A stretch of DNA of 64,000 bases. It comes from Gordonia iterans. Lineage in GTDB: Bacteria > Actinomycetota > Actinomycetes > Mycobacteriales > Mycobacteriaceae. The stretch covers positions 2,294,001 through 2,358,000 of the forward strand of contig NZ_CP027433.1 in the NCBI RefSeq assembly GCF_002993285.1. The letters run 5' to 3'. Numbering within the stretch: position 1 is the stretch's first letter; the number at the start of each line of letters is the position of its first letter. Made by a program: the position numbers and the translations under genes. A model generated the notes under the pieces. It was not told where the DNA came from and ran no database searches. It saw only the letters and a program-made list of their open reading frames with translations. This document shows positions 49,846-61,240 of the stretch, one piece after another.

Positions 49846-51756
49846 ATGACGGCAGACGGCAACCTACACACCCGCGACCAGCTCGACGACGACTACGAGC
49901 GCTGGTCCGCCGCCGCCGCCGCGGTCCTCGCCAAGGGGCGGCGCGTCGAGCCGGCAGATCTGCCCGGCGCACCCGACGTGCTCCTGTCGAGCGAGACACG
50001 GGACGACGTCGTCGTACGCCCCCTGTATACCCGTCGAGACGAGACGCCCGAGCGCGGACTGCCCGGCAGTTTCCCCTTCGTGCGCGGCGCCGACGCAGCC
50101 CGCGATGTAGTTCAGGGCTGGCGGGTCACCGAGCGCTTCGGCGATCTGGCCGGTCAGTCGCCCGCCGGGGTCAACGAGACCGTCCTGGACGCTGCGGGCA
50201 GCGGCGCGAGCGGCATCTGGCTGAAGGTCGGCGCCGCGGTGCCGGTCGGTGAGCTCGGCGCAGCGCTCGCCGGGGTCTACCTCGACCTCATGCCGGTCAC
50301 CCTGGACGCGGGCTCCGACGGCATCGCCGCCGCCCGGGAGTTCTTGCGACTGCTCGACGACGCTCCGGCCGCTCCCGAACAGGCGCCGTCGCTGCTGAGC
50401 ACCACGCACAGCCTCGGCCTCTCTCCGTACACGGCGGCCTATTCGGGCCGCGCCACCGTGCCCGCCGACGAGGCGACCGCTCTGGCCGCGACGTGTCCCG
50501 GACGGGTCCGTACCTTCCGCGTCGACGGCACCGACTTCGCCCAGTCCGGCGCGACCAACGTCCAGGAGCTCGGCCTGCTGGTGGCGGCCGCGGTAGCTCA
50601 CGTCCGCGACCTGGTCGCTGCCGGCCTCGCGCCGGGCGACGCGCTGCGTCAGATCTCCTTCGCGGTCGCGGTCGGCGACGACCAGTTCGCCTCCATCGCC
50701 AAGCTCCGCGCCCTGCGCCTGATGTGGGCGCGCGTCGCCCAGGTTCTGGACGCCCCCGGCGACGGCGCGGCCCTGACGCACGCCGTCACCGACCTGTCGA
50801 TGCTCACCCAACGCGATCCGTGGGTGAACATGCTGCGCACCACGGTGGCCGCGTTCGGCGCCGGTGTCGGCGGCGCCGATCAGGTGACCGTGCTCGGGTA
50901 CGACGCCGCCCTGCCCCAGGACTCCCGCTCGTCGAGCCCGACCTTCTCCGCGCGCATCGCCCGCAACACGCAGCTGCTGCTCCTCGAGGAGTCGAACATC
51001 GGCCGTGTCCTCGATCCGGCGGGCGGATCCTGGTATGTCGAACAGCTCACCGGCGACCTCGCCGCCGCCGGGTGGAAGGTGTTCACCGACGTCGAGACTC
51101 ACGGCGGCTACACCGACGCCCTGGACCAGGGAGCGATCGCCCGCTGGATCGACGAGGCGCTCGCCGCGCGCGATGCGGCCGTCGCCCATCGAAGCGCACC
51201 CGTCACCGGTGTCTCGGAGTTCCCGAACCTGGGGGAGGCCGCCGTCGGCTCCGCGCTCGCCGGCGCGAACGACCTGCCGACCGCTACCGGGAAGCTCGCC
51301 CGCGTCGCCCGCCGGTTCGAAGAACTGCGCGACCGGGCAGATGCCCAGTCGGTCCGGCCGAGCATCCTGCTACTGCCCCTGGGCAGCGTCGCCGAGCACA
51401 ACGGGCGGACGACCTTCGTCAGCAACCTGCTGGCCGCCGGCGGCATCGAGGCGGTCAACCCCGGTCCGGTGACCGTCGAGGCGCTCGTCGGGTTGGCGGC
51501 CGATGCCTTACGACAAGCGCAAGGGCCGGAGACGGTGGCCGTCCTGTGCGGAACCAAGGCGCGCTACGCCGACGACGGTCCCGCAGTGCTCGCGGCCGCC
51601 CGCGCCGCCGGAATCTCGCGCATCCTGCTCGCCGGACCGACGAAAGAGTGGCCCGACGGCGATGACTCGCCCGACGGCTCGCTGCAAGCAGGCATCGACG
51701 CCGTCGCCACCCTGACCGAGCTGCTGGACGTTCTCACCGCGTCGAAGGAGGGCTGA
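49846..51756 (+). CDS. mutA: methylmalonyl-CoA mutase small (beta) subunit
   Basis: Non-catalytic partner of MutB in adenosylcobalamin-dependent isomerisation of methylmalonyl-CoA and succinyl-CoA. The 636 residues cover the mutase barrel and a C-terminal B12-domain remnant in which the cobalamin DxHxxG motif is degenerate (GSVAEHNGR), normal for this subunit. ATG at 49846 with GGAGG upstream; mutB begins six bases after the stop. Links propionyl-CoA use (odd-chain lipid, cholesterol) to methyl-branched lipid supply. Confidence 0.95.
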   Translation: MTADGNLHTRDQLDDDYERWSAAAAAVLAKGRRVEPADLPGAPDVLLSSETRDDVVVRPLYTRRDETPERGLPGSFPFVRGADAARDVVQGWRVTERFGDLAGQSPAGVNETVLDAAGSGASGIWLKVGAAVPVGELGAALAGVYLDLMPVTLDAGSDGIAAAREFLRLLDDAPAAPEQAPSLLSTTHSLGLSPYTAAYSGRATVPADEATALAATCPGRVRTFRVDGTDFAQSGATNVQELGLLVAAAVAHVRDLVAAGLAPGDALRQISFAVAVGDDQFASIAKLRALRLMWARVAQVLDAPGDGAALTHAVTDLSMLTQRDPWVNMLRTTVAAFGAGVGGADQVTVLGYDAALPQDSRSSSPTFSARIARNTQLLLLEESNIGRVLDPAGGSWYVEQLTGDLAAAGWKVFTDVETHGGYTDALDQGAIARWIDEALAARDAAVAHRSAPVTGVSEFPNLGEAAVGSALAGANDLPTATGKLARVARRFEELRDRADAQSVRPSILLLPLGSVAEHNGRTTFVSNLLAAGGIEAVNPGPVTVEALVGLAADALRQAQGPETVAVLCGTKARYADDGPAVLAAARAAGISRILLAGPTKEWPDGDDSPDGSLQAGIDAVATLTELLDVLTASKEG

Positions 51757-51762
51757 GAAGCC

Positions 51763-54021
<2,259 letters not shown>

Positions 54022-54029
54022 CGCGGGAG

Positions 54030-55016
54030 ATGGCACGACGCACGATCGACGTCGGGGCACTCGCCGACGGGGTCCGGTCCGGCGATCGCTCGACACTGGC
54101 CCGCGCCATCACCCTGGTCGAGTCGACGCGGCCCGACCATCGCGCGAAGGCGCAGGAGCTGCTCCTCGAACTGACGCCGGATTCGGGCAACTCGTTCCGG
54201 GTCGGCATCACCGGTGTGCCCGGCGTCGGCAAGTCGACGACCATCGAGGCGCTCGGCATGCATCTGATCGATCTCGGGCATCGCGTGGCGGTGCTCGCCG
54301 TCGATCCTTCGTCCACGCGTACCGGCGGTTCGATCCTCGGCGACAAGACCCGCATGGGGAAGCTCTCCGCCGCACCGGAAGCCTATGTGCGGCCGTCCCC
54401 GACGTCGGGCACGCTCGGCGGCGTCACCAAAGCGACCCGCGAGACCATCGTCCTGGTCGAGGCCGCCGGATACGACGTCGTATTGGTCGAGACCGTCGGC
54501 GTCGGCCAGTCAGAGGTGAGCGTCGCCGGCATGGTCGACACCTTCAGCTTCCTGACGCTGGCCCGTACCGGAGACGCACTGCAGGGCATCAAGAAGGGAG
54601 TGCTGGAGCTCGCCGAGATCGTCGTCGTGAACAAAGCCGACGGCAAGCACCTCAACGAGGCGCGCGCCGCAGCCCGCGAACTCCGCAACGCGCTGGGCCT
54701 GATCTATCCGCACGACGCCCTGTGGACGCCCCCGGTGCTCACCATGAGCGCGCTGGAGAACACCGGCGTCGACGAGTACTGGCAGGCGATCGTCAAGCAT
54801 CGGGACGTACTCACCGAAGCGGGGGAGTTCGAACGACGACGGGCCCGCCAGCAGGTGAACTGGACCTGGCAGATGGTCCAAGAGACGATCCTCTCGCGCC
54901 TCGAATCCGACCCGGAAGTCCGCCGGGTCCGTACGGATGCCGAGCGCGCCATCCTCGACGGCACACTCACTCCGGCGCTGGCGGCCGAGCAGATCGTCGC
55001 CGCCGCCGGCGGGTGA
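54030..55016 (+). CDS. meaB: MeaB/ArgK-type GTPase chaperone of methylmalonyl-CoA mutase
   Basis: G3E-family GTPase that gates cofactor loading and protects MutAB. The 328 residues contain Walker A GVPGVGKSTT, DPSSTRTGGSILGDKTRM, VETVGVGQSE and the base-specificity motif NKADG. ATG at 54030. Shares an operon with mutAB (Rv1496 position, without the toxin-antitoxin genes that intervene in M. tuberculosis). Confidence 0.96.
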   Translation: MARRTIDVGALADGVRSGDRSTLARAITLVESTRPDHRAKAQELLLELTPDSGNSFRVGITGVPGVGKSTTIEALGMHLIDLGHRVAVLAVDPSSTRTGGSILGDKTRMGKLSAAPEAYVRPSPTSGTLGGVTKATRETIVLVEAAGYDVVLVETVGVGQSEVSVAGMVDTFSFLTLARTGDALQGIKKGVLELAEIVVVNKADGKHLNEARAAARELRNALGLIYPHDALWTPPVLTMSALENTGVDEYWQAIVKHRDVLTEAGEFERRRARQQVNWTWQMVQETILSRLESDPEVRRVRTDAERAILDGTLTPALAAEQIVAAAGG

Positions 55017-55092
55017 ATCTACTGACGGCGCATGCGCAGTCTCCTCGATGACCGGCGAGCCCACCGCGTCTCCCTTGATGACCGGCGACTCC

Positions 55093-55128
55093 CTCGATGA
55101 TTGAGCGAGCGCAGCGAGTCGAAATCAC
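55093..55128. repeat. 36-bp dispersed repeat identical (inverted) to 23804-23839
   Basis: The segment centred on GATGATTGAGCGAGCGCAGC is an exact reverse complement of the edge of the array at 23.8 kb. It is preceded by two partial units containing GATGACCGGCGA (near 55050 and 55077). It lies in the meaB-pirin gap and partly in the frame upstream of the pirin start. Confidence 0.9.
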
Positions 55129-55168
55129 TTCTCCCTGCGATCCAGGGGAGCGACGTACCATCGAAGAG

Positions 55169-56158
55169 GTGAGCAACGTCGAAGCCCACCCGATCGAAGT
55201 CGACTGCGGCCCCGGTCCCGACGAAGGCATCGAGGTAGTCGCCCCCCGAGAGGTGCCCCTGGGCGGACCGCGGGCCATGCTGGTCCGCCGGACCCTGCCG
55301 ACCCGCGACCGCTCGATGGTCGGTGCCTGGTGCTTCGCCGATCACTACGGGCCGGACGACGTCTCCGCAACCGGCCCTTCGACTCCGCTCAGGACCAGTG
55401 GCATGCGCGTCCTCCCTCACCCACACACCGGTCTGCAGACTGTGAGCTGGCTCTTCGAGGGCGAGATCGAGCACACCGACAGTGCAGGCGTACACGCCAT
55501 GGTCCGGCCGGGAGAGCTGAACCTGATGTCGGCCGGCGCTGGAATCAGTCATTCGGAGGTGTCCACACCCCAGACCCGGCGCCTGCACGGAATGCAGTTG
55601 TGGGTCGCCCTCCCCGAGTCCGCTCGGCATGGCTCCCAAGGATTCCAGTTCCATGCGCCCGCACCCGTTCATATTGCCGGCGGGTCGGTCCGGGTGTTCA
55701 TCGGCGAACTGGCCGGCGACGCCTCGCCGGTCGAGACCGCTACGCCGCTGCTCGGCGCCGAACTGACAGTGGCGCCGAACTCCGAAGTGGTGCTCGATGT
55801 CGATCCGACCTTCGAACACGGTCTGATCCTGGACTTCGAGCAGGCGAGCCTCGACGGTGTGCGCCTCGGCCGTGGCGATCTGGGGTACGCCGGTCCGGGA
55901 AGAGACCGTCTGACCGTGACGAACCCGACCGACTCCGAGGCACGGGCGGTCCTGCTCGGCGGCGAACCGTTCGCCGAAGATCTCATCATGTGGTGGAACT
56001 TCGTCGCCCGCACGCACGACGAGATCGTCGAGTACCGCGAGCAATGGGAGGCCCGCTCGGCGCGCTTCGGCACCGTGGCCGGCTGGACGGACCGAGACCG
56101 GATTCCCGCGCCGCCGCTGCCCAATAGCCGACTCACCCCGCGCCGTCGTCGGCACTGA
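55169..56158 (+). CDS. pirin-family cupin protein
   Basis: Encodes 329 residues. Two-cupin pirin with metal ligands in LPHPHTGLQTVSWL (two histidines) and GISHSEVS (histidine, glutamate). Pirins bind iron and act as quercetinases or redox-sensitive co-regulators. GTG at 55169 chosen because the upstream frame to 55097 is made of the dispersed repeat. An insertion of about 25 residues near the metal site (GWCFADHYGPDDVSATGP...) is common in actinobacterial forms. Confidence 0.87.
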   Translation: MSNVEAHPIEVDCGPGPDEGIEVVAPREVPLGGPRAMLVRRTLPTRDRSMVGAWCFADHYGPDDVSATGPSTPLRTSGMRVLPHPHTGLQTVSWLFEGEIEHTDSAGVHAMVRPGELNLMSAGAGISHSEVSTPQTRRLHGMQLWVALPESARHGSQGFQFHAPAPVHIAGGSVRVFIGELAGDASPVETATPLLGAELTVAPNSEVVLDVDPTFEHGLILDFEQASLDGVRLGRGDLGYAGPGRDRLTVTNPTDSEARAVLLGGEPFAEDLIMWWNFVARTHDEIVEYREQWEARSARFGTVAGWTDRDRIPAPPLPNSRLTPRRRRH

Positions 56159-56228
56159 CGAGGCCCTCGATGATCGAGGGAGCGCCGCCCTTTGAGGAAC
56201 CTCACGAACCACGAGTCGAAATCACCTC

Positions 56229-56314
56229 CTCTGATGCTTGAGCGAGCACCCTCCTCCGATGATTGACCGAGCACCCTTCTCCGATGATTGAGCGAGCGCA
56301 GCGAGTCGAAATCC
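56229..56314. repeat. three tandem 25-bp units of the dispersed repeat upstream of HNH copy 2
   Basis: Units start at 56229, 56254 and 56279, each a variant of CTCCGATGATTGAGCGAGC, followed by GCAGCGAGTCGAAATC. They are in the same orientation relative to the HNH gene as the array upstream of HNH copy 1. The 282-bp gap also holds a relic unit at about 56163-56220 and the HNH leader; no gene is seen. Confidence 0.88.
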
Positions 56315-56383
56315 CGCCTCACCCGAGAAGCAGACGCCGATTCTGTCGTAGCCCCGTCGTAGAGTGATGTCAGACACACAACG

Positions 56384-56404
56384 AGAACCCGGATATCTGG
56401 TTCT
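56384..56404. promoter_or_regulatory. leader hairpin upstream of HNH copy 2
   Basis: AGAACC and GGTTCT form a stem 37 bases before the GTG start. Same place as the hairpin upstream of copy 1, with a different loop, in an otherwise near-identical leader. Conservation of pairing with loop change hints at a functional RNA or DNA hairpin. Confidence 0.4.
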
Positions 56405-56440
56405 AACAGCGGGAACAGCACTTCGGGGGAGGTGAACATC

Positions 56441-58105
56441 GTGACCGTCAACGGCATCTCGTACAACGACGACGCCCGCAGCGGGCCCAGCACCGCACGT
56501 CTCGACACCGCTGGTTTCGACCCCGACACGCTGATCACCGGACTGTCGCCCGCAGAACTGCTGGCGGTACAGACCGCCGCCGAGAAGCGCTTGAGCGCCG
56601 AGGCAACCGCACTGTTGGCCGCCGAGTCCGACGACGCGCTGTTGGGGCTGCTCGACACCCGTGAACAGACCCACCGCCGCGCCGAAGTGTTCGACGCCGC
56701 CCTCTACATCGAAATCTCCGACCGTGGCGTGTACCGGCGCGCCGGACACATCTCGACCCACCAGCTCTACGCCCACGGGGTGCGTCTCGGGGTGGGTGAG
56801 GCCCGCCGCCGCCGGGTCACAGCCGAAGGCATCGGCGCCATGAGCGCCCTGACCGGTGAACGCCTCGAACCCCACCTCGCAGCGACCGCGTCGGCGGTGG
56901 CCGACGGTGAGGCCGGCGGCGCCCACGTCGCCGCCGTGGCCGAGATCATGGACAAACTCCCCTCGGCGGTCACTCACGATCAGCGCGTCAAAGCCGAAGC
57001 CATGCTCGCTGATGCGGCGCGCCGTCTGGACCCGGCCGCGGTCACCGTGGTGGGCAACCGGATCCTGGCCTGGCTCGACCCCGACGGCACCCTGGCCGAC
57101 GACCACGACCGCCAGCGCCGCCGCACCTTCAACCTGCAGCCGCAGAACCGGCAACTGATGAGCAAAGTCCGCGCCCTGCTCACCCCCGTCCTGCGCGCCA
57201 AACTCGAAGTGATCTTGCATCAGTGGGCCACCACGGGGATGAACAACCCCGACGACCCCGACTCCCCACGCGGGGCCGCCGACCAACCCGGCCTCGACCC
57301 CGCCGTCCTGGCGGCCGCCGCCGAACGGGATACACGGACCTTGGGGCAGCGTCAGCACGACGCCCTCGAAGCGTTGTGCGACTGGGCCCTCGCGCTGGCC
57401 GGGCCACCCGCACCCACCCAGATTCCCTCGCAAGTGGTGGTCACCGTGACCGATGAGGATTTGGCGCGGCAGGCCGGGATCGGCTGGACCGCCACCGGCA
57501 CCCGCATCCCGGTGTCGGATCTGGTGCAGTTCGCCGCCGACACCATCCCGTATCTGGCGGTGTTCTCCCAAGCCACCGGACAAGTGCTCTATTTGGGGCG
57601 GGCGAGCCGGTTCGCCACCGCGGCGCAACGGTTGGCGTTGTTCGCCCGCGACCGCGGTTGCACCGCCCCGGGCTGCACCGTCCCGTTCATCCGCACCCAA
57701 GCCCACCATATGCCCGACTGGACCGACGGTGGTATCACCGATATCGACCGTCTGGGTGGGGCGTGCGGCCGGCACAACCGGATGAACGGTAAGACTGCCG
57801 GGCATTGGGAGTCGACGGTCCTGACCTTCGGTCCCGACGCCGGACGCGTCGGGTGGCGGCCCGTCGGGCGCAGCCTCCGGTGGCAGAGCAACATCATGTT
57901 CCACCCCGAACGCCTCGCACCCGAACCCGCCCGTGTCCCAGCAGCAGGTGAACCGCCGTCCGACACCGGACCACCCGGCAACATACGAATGCCCGACGTC
58001 AGCGCATTGCGTGAAGTGATCGCTTCACCGCACGCGGCCGGGCCACCGAGCGAACACCGGACTGCCCGTCCATTCCGGATCGTGCACGGACACTGGGTCG
58101 CCTGA
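56441..58105 (+). CDS. DUF222/HNH endonuclease-domain protein (13E12-repeat type), copy 2
   Basis: Encodes 554 residues. DUF222 region and HNH motif GCTAPGCTVPFIRTQAHH...GACGRHNRMN complete. By eye most of residues 40-490 are the same as copy 1, and the DNA is about nine-tenths alike where compared. The N-terminus (NDDARSGPSTARLDTAGF) and the last 60 or so residues differ. GTG at 56441 preferred, with GGGGGAGG eight bases before; GTG 56432 is the alternative. Opposite orientation to copy 1, so the pair are long inverted repeats. Confidence 0.88.
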   Translation: MTVNGISYNDDARSGPSTARLDTAGFDPDTLITGLSPAELLAVQTAAEKRLSAEATALLAAESDDALLGLLDTREQTHRRAEVFDAALYIEISDRGVYRRAGHISTHQLYAHGVRLGVGEARRRRVTAEGIGAMSALTGERLEPHLAATASAVADGEAGGAHVAAVAEIMDKLPSAVTHDQRVKAEAMLADAARRLDPAAVTVVGNRILAWLDPDGTLADDHDRQRRRTFNLQPQNRQLMSKVRALLTPVLRAKLEVILHQWATTGMNNPDDPDSPRGAADQPGLDPAVLAAAAERDTRTLGQRQHDALEALCDWALALAGPPAPTQIPSQVVVTVTDEDLARQAGIGWTATGTRIPVSDLVQFAADTIPYLAVFSQATGQVLYLGRASRFATAAQRLALFARDRGCTAPGCTVPFIRTQAHHMPDWTDGGITDIDRLGGACGRHNRMNGKTAGHWESTVLTFGPDAGRVGWRPVGRSLRWQSNIMFHPERLAPEPARVPAAGEPPSDTGPPGNIRMPDVSALREVIASPHAAGPPSEHRTARPFRIVHGHWVA

Positions 58106-58247
58106 CACCCGGTCGCCAGTGCTGCTCGGCCACAGTCACGACGGCCGGCTAAACGACACCCGATCAAAGCTCGGGTAGTGCCGTCGCTGCGGCATGCGCG
58201 ATAGGCTCGACTCTGGACGCATCAGCCTGACGACCCTGGGGGGAATC

Positions 58248-58544
58248 TTGAGCAAGAACCAGACCCACTACTACGACGCACCGCTCGTGCGGAACATGTC
58301 CACTGCCGGCGTGATCCTCGGCATCGGCTCGATCGCCTTCTGCTGGATCCCGATCATCGCACCGTTCGCCGGCCTGATCGCAATCATCCTCGGCTTCATC
58401 GGCCGCGAGAAGGTGGTTCGCGCCGGGCGGACCGACTACCTGAACGCTTCGCACGCGGCGGTCATCACCGGCATCATCGGACTGATCATCGGCGTGGTCT
58501 TCTTGGCGCTCAGCTTCGGGTTCGGTCCGGGCACCCACACCTAG
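58248..58544 (+). CDS. DUF4190-like small two-helix membrane protein
   Basis: Encodes 98 residues from TTG 58248, which has GGGGGGAA upstream. Two hydrophobic hairpins (about 22-48 and 69-92) with GIGSIAFCWIPIIAPFAGLIAIILGFIGR and a charged loop between, the DUF4190 pattern. Function unknown. A strong terminator follows 19 bp after the stop. Confidence 0.75.
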   Translation: MSKNQTHYYDAPLVRNMSTAGVILGIGSIAFCWIPIIAPFAGLIAIILGFIGREKVVRAGRTDYLNASHAAVITGIIGLIIGVVFLALSFGFGPGTHT

Positions 58545-58562
58545 ACCCCCGTTCTGCGAAAA

Positions 58563-58590
58563 ATCCCGCCGTCCATTCGGACGGCGGGAT
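58563..58590. terminator. perfect 12-bp-stem terminator
   Basis: ATCCCGCCGTCC, loop ATTC, then GGACGGCGGGAT, followed by CTTTCG. A textbook intrinsic terminator for the DUF4190-like gene, possibly also serving the opposite strand. Confidence 0.9.
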
Positions 58591-58613
58591 CTTTCGTCGT
58601 CGAGCCCGATCGA

Positions 58614-58694
58614 TCAACTCGGGACGCTATCGGCGCCGCACAGGTTCACCTCGACGATGGTGCCGGTGAGCTGGTTGCGAGTGGAGAGTCGCAT
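58614..58694 (-). pseudogene. remnant of a Mop/TOBE-domain (molybdopterin/molybdate-binding) protein
   Basis: From an ATG at 58694 the minus strand reads MRLSTRNQLTGTIVEVNLCG and ends after 26 residues. The first 17 fit the start of single-domain molybdate-binding Mop proteins (MRLS-RNQL-GTV-EV), normally about 70 residues, so this is the truncated 5' end of such a gene. It follows the flotillin gene on the same strand. Too short for a structured protein; no molybdenum genes are nearby. Confidence 0.55.
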
Positions 58695-58702
58695 GAGCAC
58701 TC

Positions 58703-59959
58703 CTAGTTCTCAGGTTCGTCGTGCTTGTTGCTGCCGCCCAGTTCGCTGAGGAGACTCGCGACGTCGATTCCGGTGGTGCCGCGGATCATTTCCAGACTGC
58801 TGACCAGTCCCGCGCCCGCACTCTTGGTGAGCGGGTCGACGCCGTCGCCGACGAGCGTGATGTTGGCTTCGCTCAGCGGTTCAGCGCCGGCGCGCACGAT
58901 CTCGGGCAGCTTGCCGAGCACCAGCTCAAGCTGACCCACCGAGTCGAGCTTGCCCAGTGCCTCGGCACGCTTCTCCAGCGCCTCGGCCTCGGCCTCACCG
59001 GTAATCCGGATGCCCTCGGCGCGGGCCGCCGCCTCCGCGACGATCTCGGCCTTGCGAGCCTCGGCGCGCTGCTGCGCGGCGTACAGTTCGGCCTCGGCCG
59101 GACGGCGGACCTCCGCGTCGAGTTGCGTGTCGCGCAGACGCGCGGCCTGCTCGGCCACCTCGTTGTCCTTCTCCACCTGGATGCGGCGGCGCTCGGCCTC
59201 GACCAGCGGGCGGACGGCGTCCGCTTCAGCCGCAGCACGATCGGTCGCCTGGCGGGCGGCCTCGCGTTCGATGTCGAGCTCACGCTGCTGCTCGATGATG
59301 GCCTGCTCGTTGTGGATCCGGCTCTGCTCGGCCACCCGGTGCGCCTCCGCACGCGACTGCGCGGCGATGGCAGCCTGGTCCGAACGCTCCTTGGCGGCCA
59401 GGTCGCTGAAGTACTGGCCGTCGGAATCCTGGACGTCGTTGATCGAGAAGCTGTCCAGAAGCAGACCCTGGTTGGCCAGGATCTCCTTGATCGACTGTGC
59501 GACCTGATCGACCAGCGCCTGGCGGTCGACCAGTATGCTCTTTGCCGTCATGGTGCCGACGATCGACCGGAGCTCACCGGAAAGCTGTTCGGTGACAAGG
59601 GCTTTCACGCGGTTGAGGTCGTCTCCGAAACGCGGACCGGCTTTCAGGATTGCTTCCGGATCGTCGCCCACCTTCACCACAGCGACACCGCGGACCTTCA
59701 GTTCGATGCCGTCGTTGGCAGGAGTCGACGTGTCCAGGTCCGCCTTGATCGACGACAGCTGCACGCGGGTCGCGCGCTGGACGACGGGCAGCACGAACGT
59801 GCCGGTGCCGCGGTACACCTTGCCCTGGTGTCCCTTGCCGGTACCGGTCACGATGAAGGCCTCCTCGGCCCCCGGAACCCGATAGCGAGACAACAGCAGC
59901 AGTACCAGCAGGACCAGCAGAACGACGACGATGATCACGGGGATCAGGATCGTTTCCAT
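58703..59959 (-). CDS. flotillin-like SPFH-domain membrane protein
   Basis: Encodes 418 residues. N-terminal membrane hairpin (about 4-24), SPFH domain (about 30-190, with VYRGTGTFVLPVVQR and VRGVAVVKVGDDPEAIL), long Glu/Ala/Arg-rich coiled coil (about 190-330) and a C-terminal region (GQLELVLGKLPEIVRAGAEPLSEANITLVGDG). Organises membrane microdomains. The NfeD-like gene just upstream is its usual partner (Rv1487-Rv1488 counterpart, here relocated). Confidence 0.93.
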   Translation of the reverse strand: METILIPVIIVVVLLVLLVLLLLSRYRVPGAEEAFIVTGTGKGHQGKVYRGTGTFVLPVVQRATRVQLSSIKADLDTSTPANDGIELKVRGVAVVKVGDDPEAILKAGPRFGDDLNRVKALVTEQLSGELRSIVGTMTAKSILVDRQALVDQVAQSIKEILANQGLLLDSFSINDVQDSDGQYFSDLAAKERSDQAAIAAQSRAEAHRVAEQSRIHNEQAIIEQQRELDIEREAARQATDRAAAEADAVRPLVEAERRRIQVEKDNEVAEQAARLRDTQLDAEVRRPAEAELYAAQQRAEARKAEIVAEAAARAEGIRITGEAEAEALEKRAEALGKLDSVGQLELVLGKLPEIVRAGAEPLSEANITLVGDGVDPLTKSAGAGLVSSLEMIRGTTGIDVASLLSELGGSNKHDEPEN

Positions 59960-59980
59960 TTCAGGGGTGTTCCTTTCGAA

Positions 59981-60535
59981 TCAGGAATCGAAGTCGGAGT
60001 AGGGGAGTTGTTCGACGAAGTACGCGTCCAGGTCGTCGATCTTGGCGACCACGCGCACCTTCTCGTTGTGGTGGAAGTCCCGATCGGCGGTGACGGTCAC
60101 CTGGCGTGATCCGAGCGGCGTCGAGATCTCTGCCGTTCCGTAGTGGCCGGCCATCAGCGGCTCGACGATGCGCGCCGAACTCCCGATCACCTCGACGGTG
60201 GGAAGTTCCTCGGCGGACCGCCACAACCAGCGGATCACCGCGGCCGCAGTGATCGCCATGATCAGGCCCGCACCGGCGCCGGCCACCAGCGCCACGCCGT
60301 TGCCGGTGCCGGTGCCGCCGAACTGGATCATGCTGCCCGCGACCAGCCCGAACCCGGTGACGAACGGCATCAGCAGGGACACGAAGCCCGCACCGGAGTC
60401 GCCCAGGTCGAAGTCGAACTCGCCGAAGTCCAGGCCGACGAGCGAGAGCAGCATCAGCACGAGGCCGACGCCGCCGATGATCAACAGGATGATGCCGAGC
60501 ACGTGACCCCGTTTCTCCGTAATGGGTGACTTCAA
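59981..60535 (-). CDS. NfeD-like membrane protein, partner of flotillin
   Basis: Encodes 184 residues from TTG 60535; a GTG at 60502 (VLGIILLIIGG) is the main alternative. Three to four membrane helices in the first 110 residues, then a small OB-fold-like beta-domain (IVEPLMAGHYGTAEISTPLGSRQVTVTADRDFHHNEKVRVVAKID), the short NfeD form. Ends 21 bp before the flotillin start; the two form a standard operon for membrane-domain organisation. Confidence 0.82.
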   Translation of the reverse strand: MKSPITEKRGHVLGIILLIIGGVGLVLMLLSLVGLDFGEFDFDLGDSGAGFVSLLMPFVTGFGLVAGSMIQFGGTGTGNGVALVAGAGAGLIMAITAAAVIRWLWRSAEELPTVEVIGSSARIVEPLMAGHYGTAEISTPLGSRQVTVTADRDFHHNEKVRVVAKIDDLDAYFVEQLPYSDFDS

Positions 60536-60537
60536 CC

Positions 60538-61170
60538 CTACAGGTGACGATCGGGCTCCCGCGGCGGTCCGAAGGCCTGCCGGGCTGCGGTGACCGTCGC
60601 CAGGGTCACGCAGCCCTCGGCGTGGTCGTTGACCAGGCCCATCGCCTGCATGAATGCGAAAGCCGTTGTCGGCCCGACGAACCGCCAGCCACGCCGCTTG
60701 AGGTCCTTGGCCATCGCGATCGATGACGGTGAGGTGCTCACTGACGCAGGCACCGTGATCTCACCGGCTGGAATCTCCCAGCTCCAGAAGTAGTTCGCGA
60801 GCGTCCCGGTCTCGTCGACCAGTTCCAGTGCGCGCCGGGCGTTGTTCACGACGGCTTCGATCTTTCCCCGGTGGCGGATGATCCGGGCGTCTTCGAGCAG
60901 CCGGGCGATGTCGTCCTCGCCGTACTCGGCGATCTCGGCGAAATCGAAGCCGCCGAACACTTCCCGGAATGCCGGCCGCTTGTTCAGGATGGTCCGCCAG
61001 CTGAGACCCGACTGAAAGCCCTCCAGGCTGACTTTCTCGAACAGACGACGGTCATCGACGACCGGGAAGCCCCACTCGGCGTCGTGGTACTCGAGCATCC
61101 CTGGACCGTCCGCCGCCCAGTGACATCTCAGCGCGCCGTCCGGCGCCGGGTACAACTCCACGGCGCTCAC
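60538..61170 (-). CDS. tag: DNA-3-methyladenine glycosylase I
   Basis: Base-excision repair enzyme removing 3-methyladenine. About 210 residues from GTG 61170. Family motifs RCHWA, MLEYHDAEWGFPVVDDRRLFEKVSLEGFQSGLSWRTIL and the GWRFVGPTTAFAFMQAMGLVNDHAEGC segment, with Cys/His zinc ligands as in Tag. The frame stays open to an ATG at 61242, but that would overlap the start of the divergent gene, so the later start is preferred. Confidence 0.9.
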   Translation of the reverse strand: MSAVELYPAPDGALRCHWAADGPGMLEYHDAEWGFPVVDDRRLFEKVSLEGFQSGLSWRTILNKRPAFREVFGGFDFAEIAEYGEDDIARLLEDARIIRHRGKIEAVVNNARRALELVDETGTLANYFWSWEIPAGEITVPASVSTSPSSIAMAKDLKRRGWRFVGPTTAFAFMQAMGLVNDHAEGCVTLATVTAARQAFGPPREPDRHL

Positions 61171-61240
61171 TGTAAGCGGCCCGTCCGACAGCCGGATCCG
61201 CCGGCGGAATAGCGACCACTCCCACGGGGTTGAGGACGTC

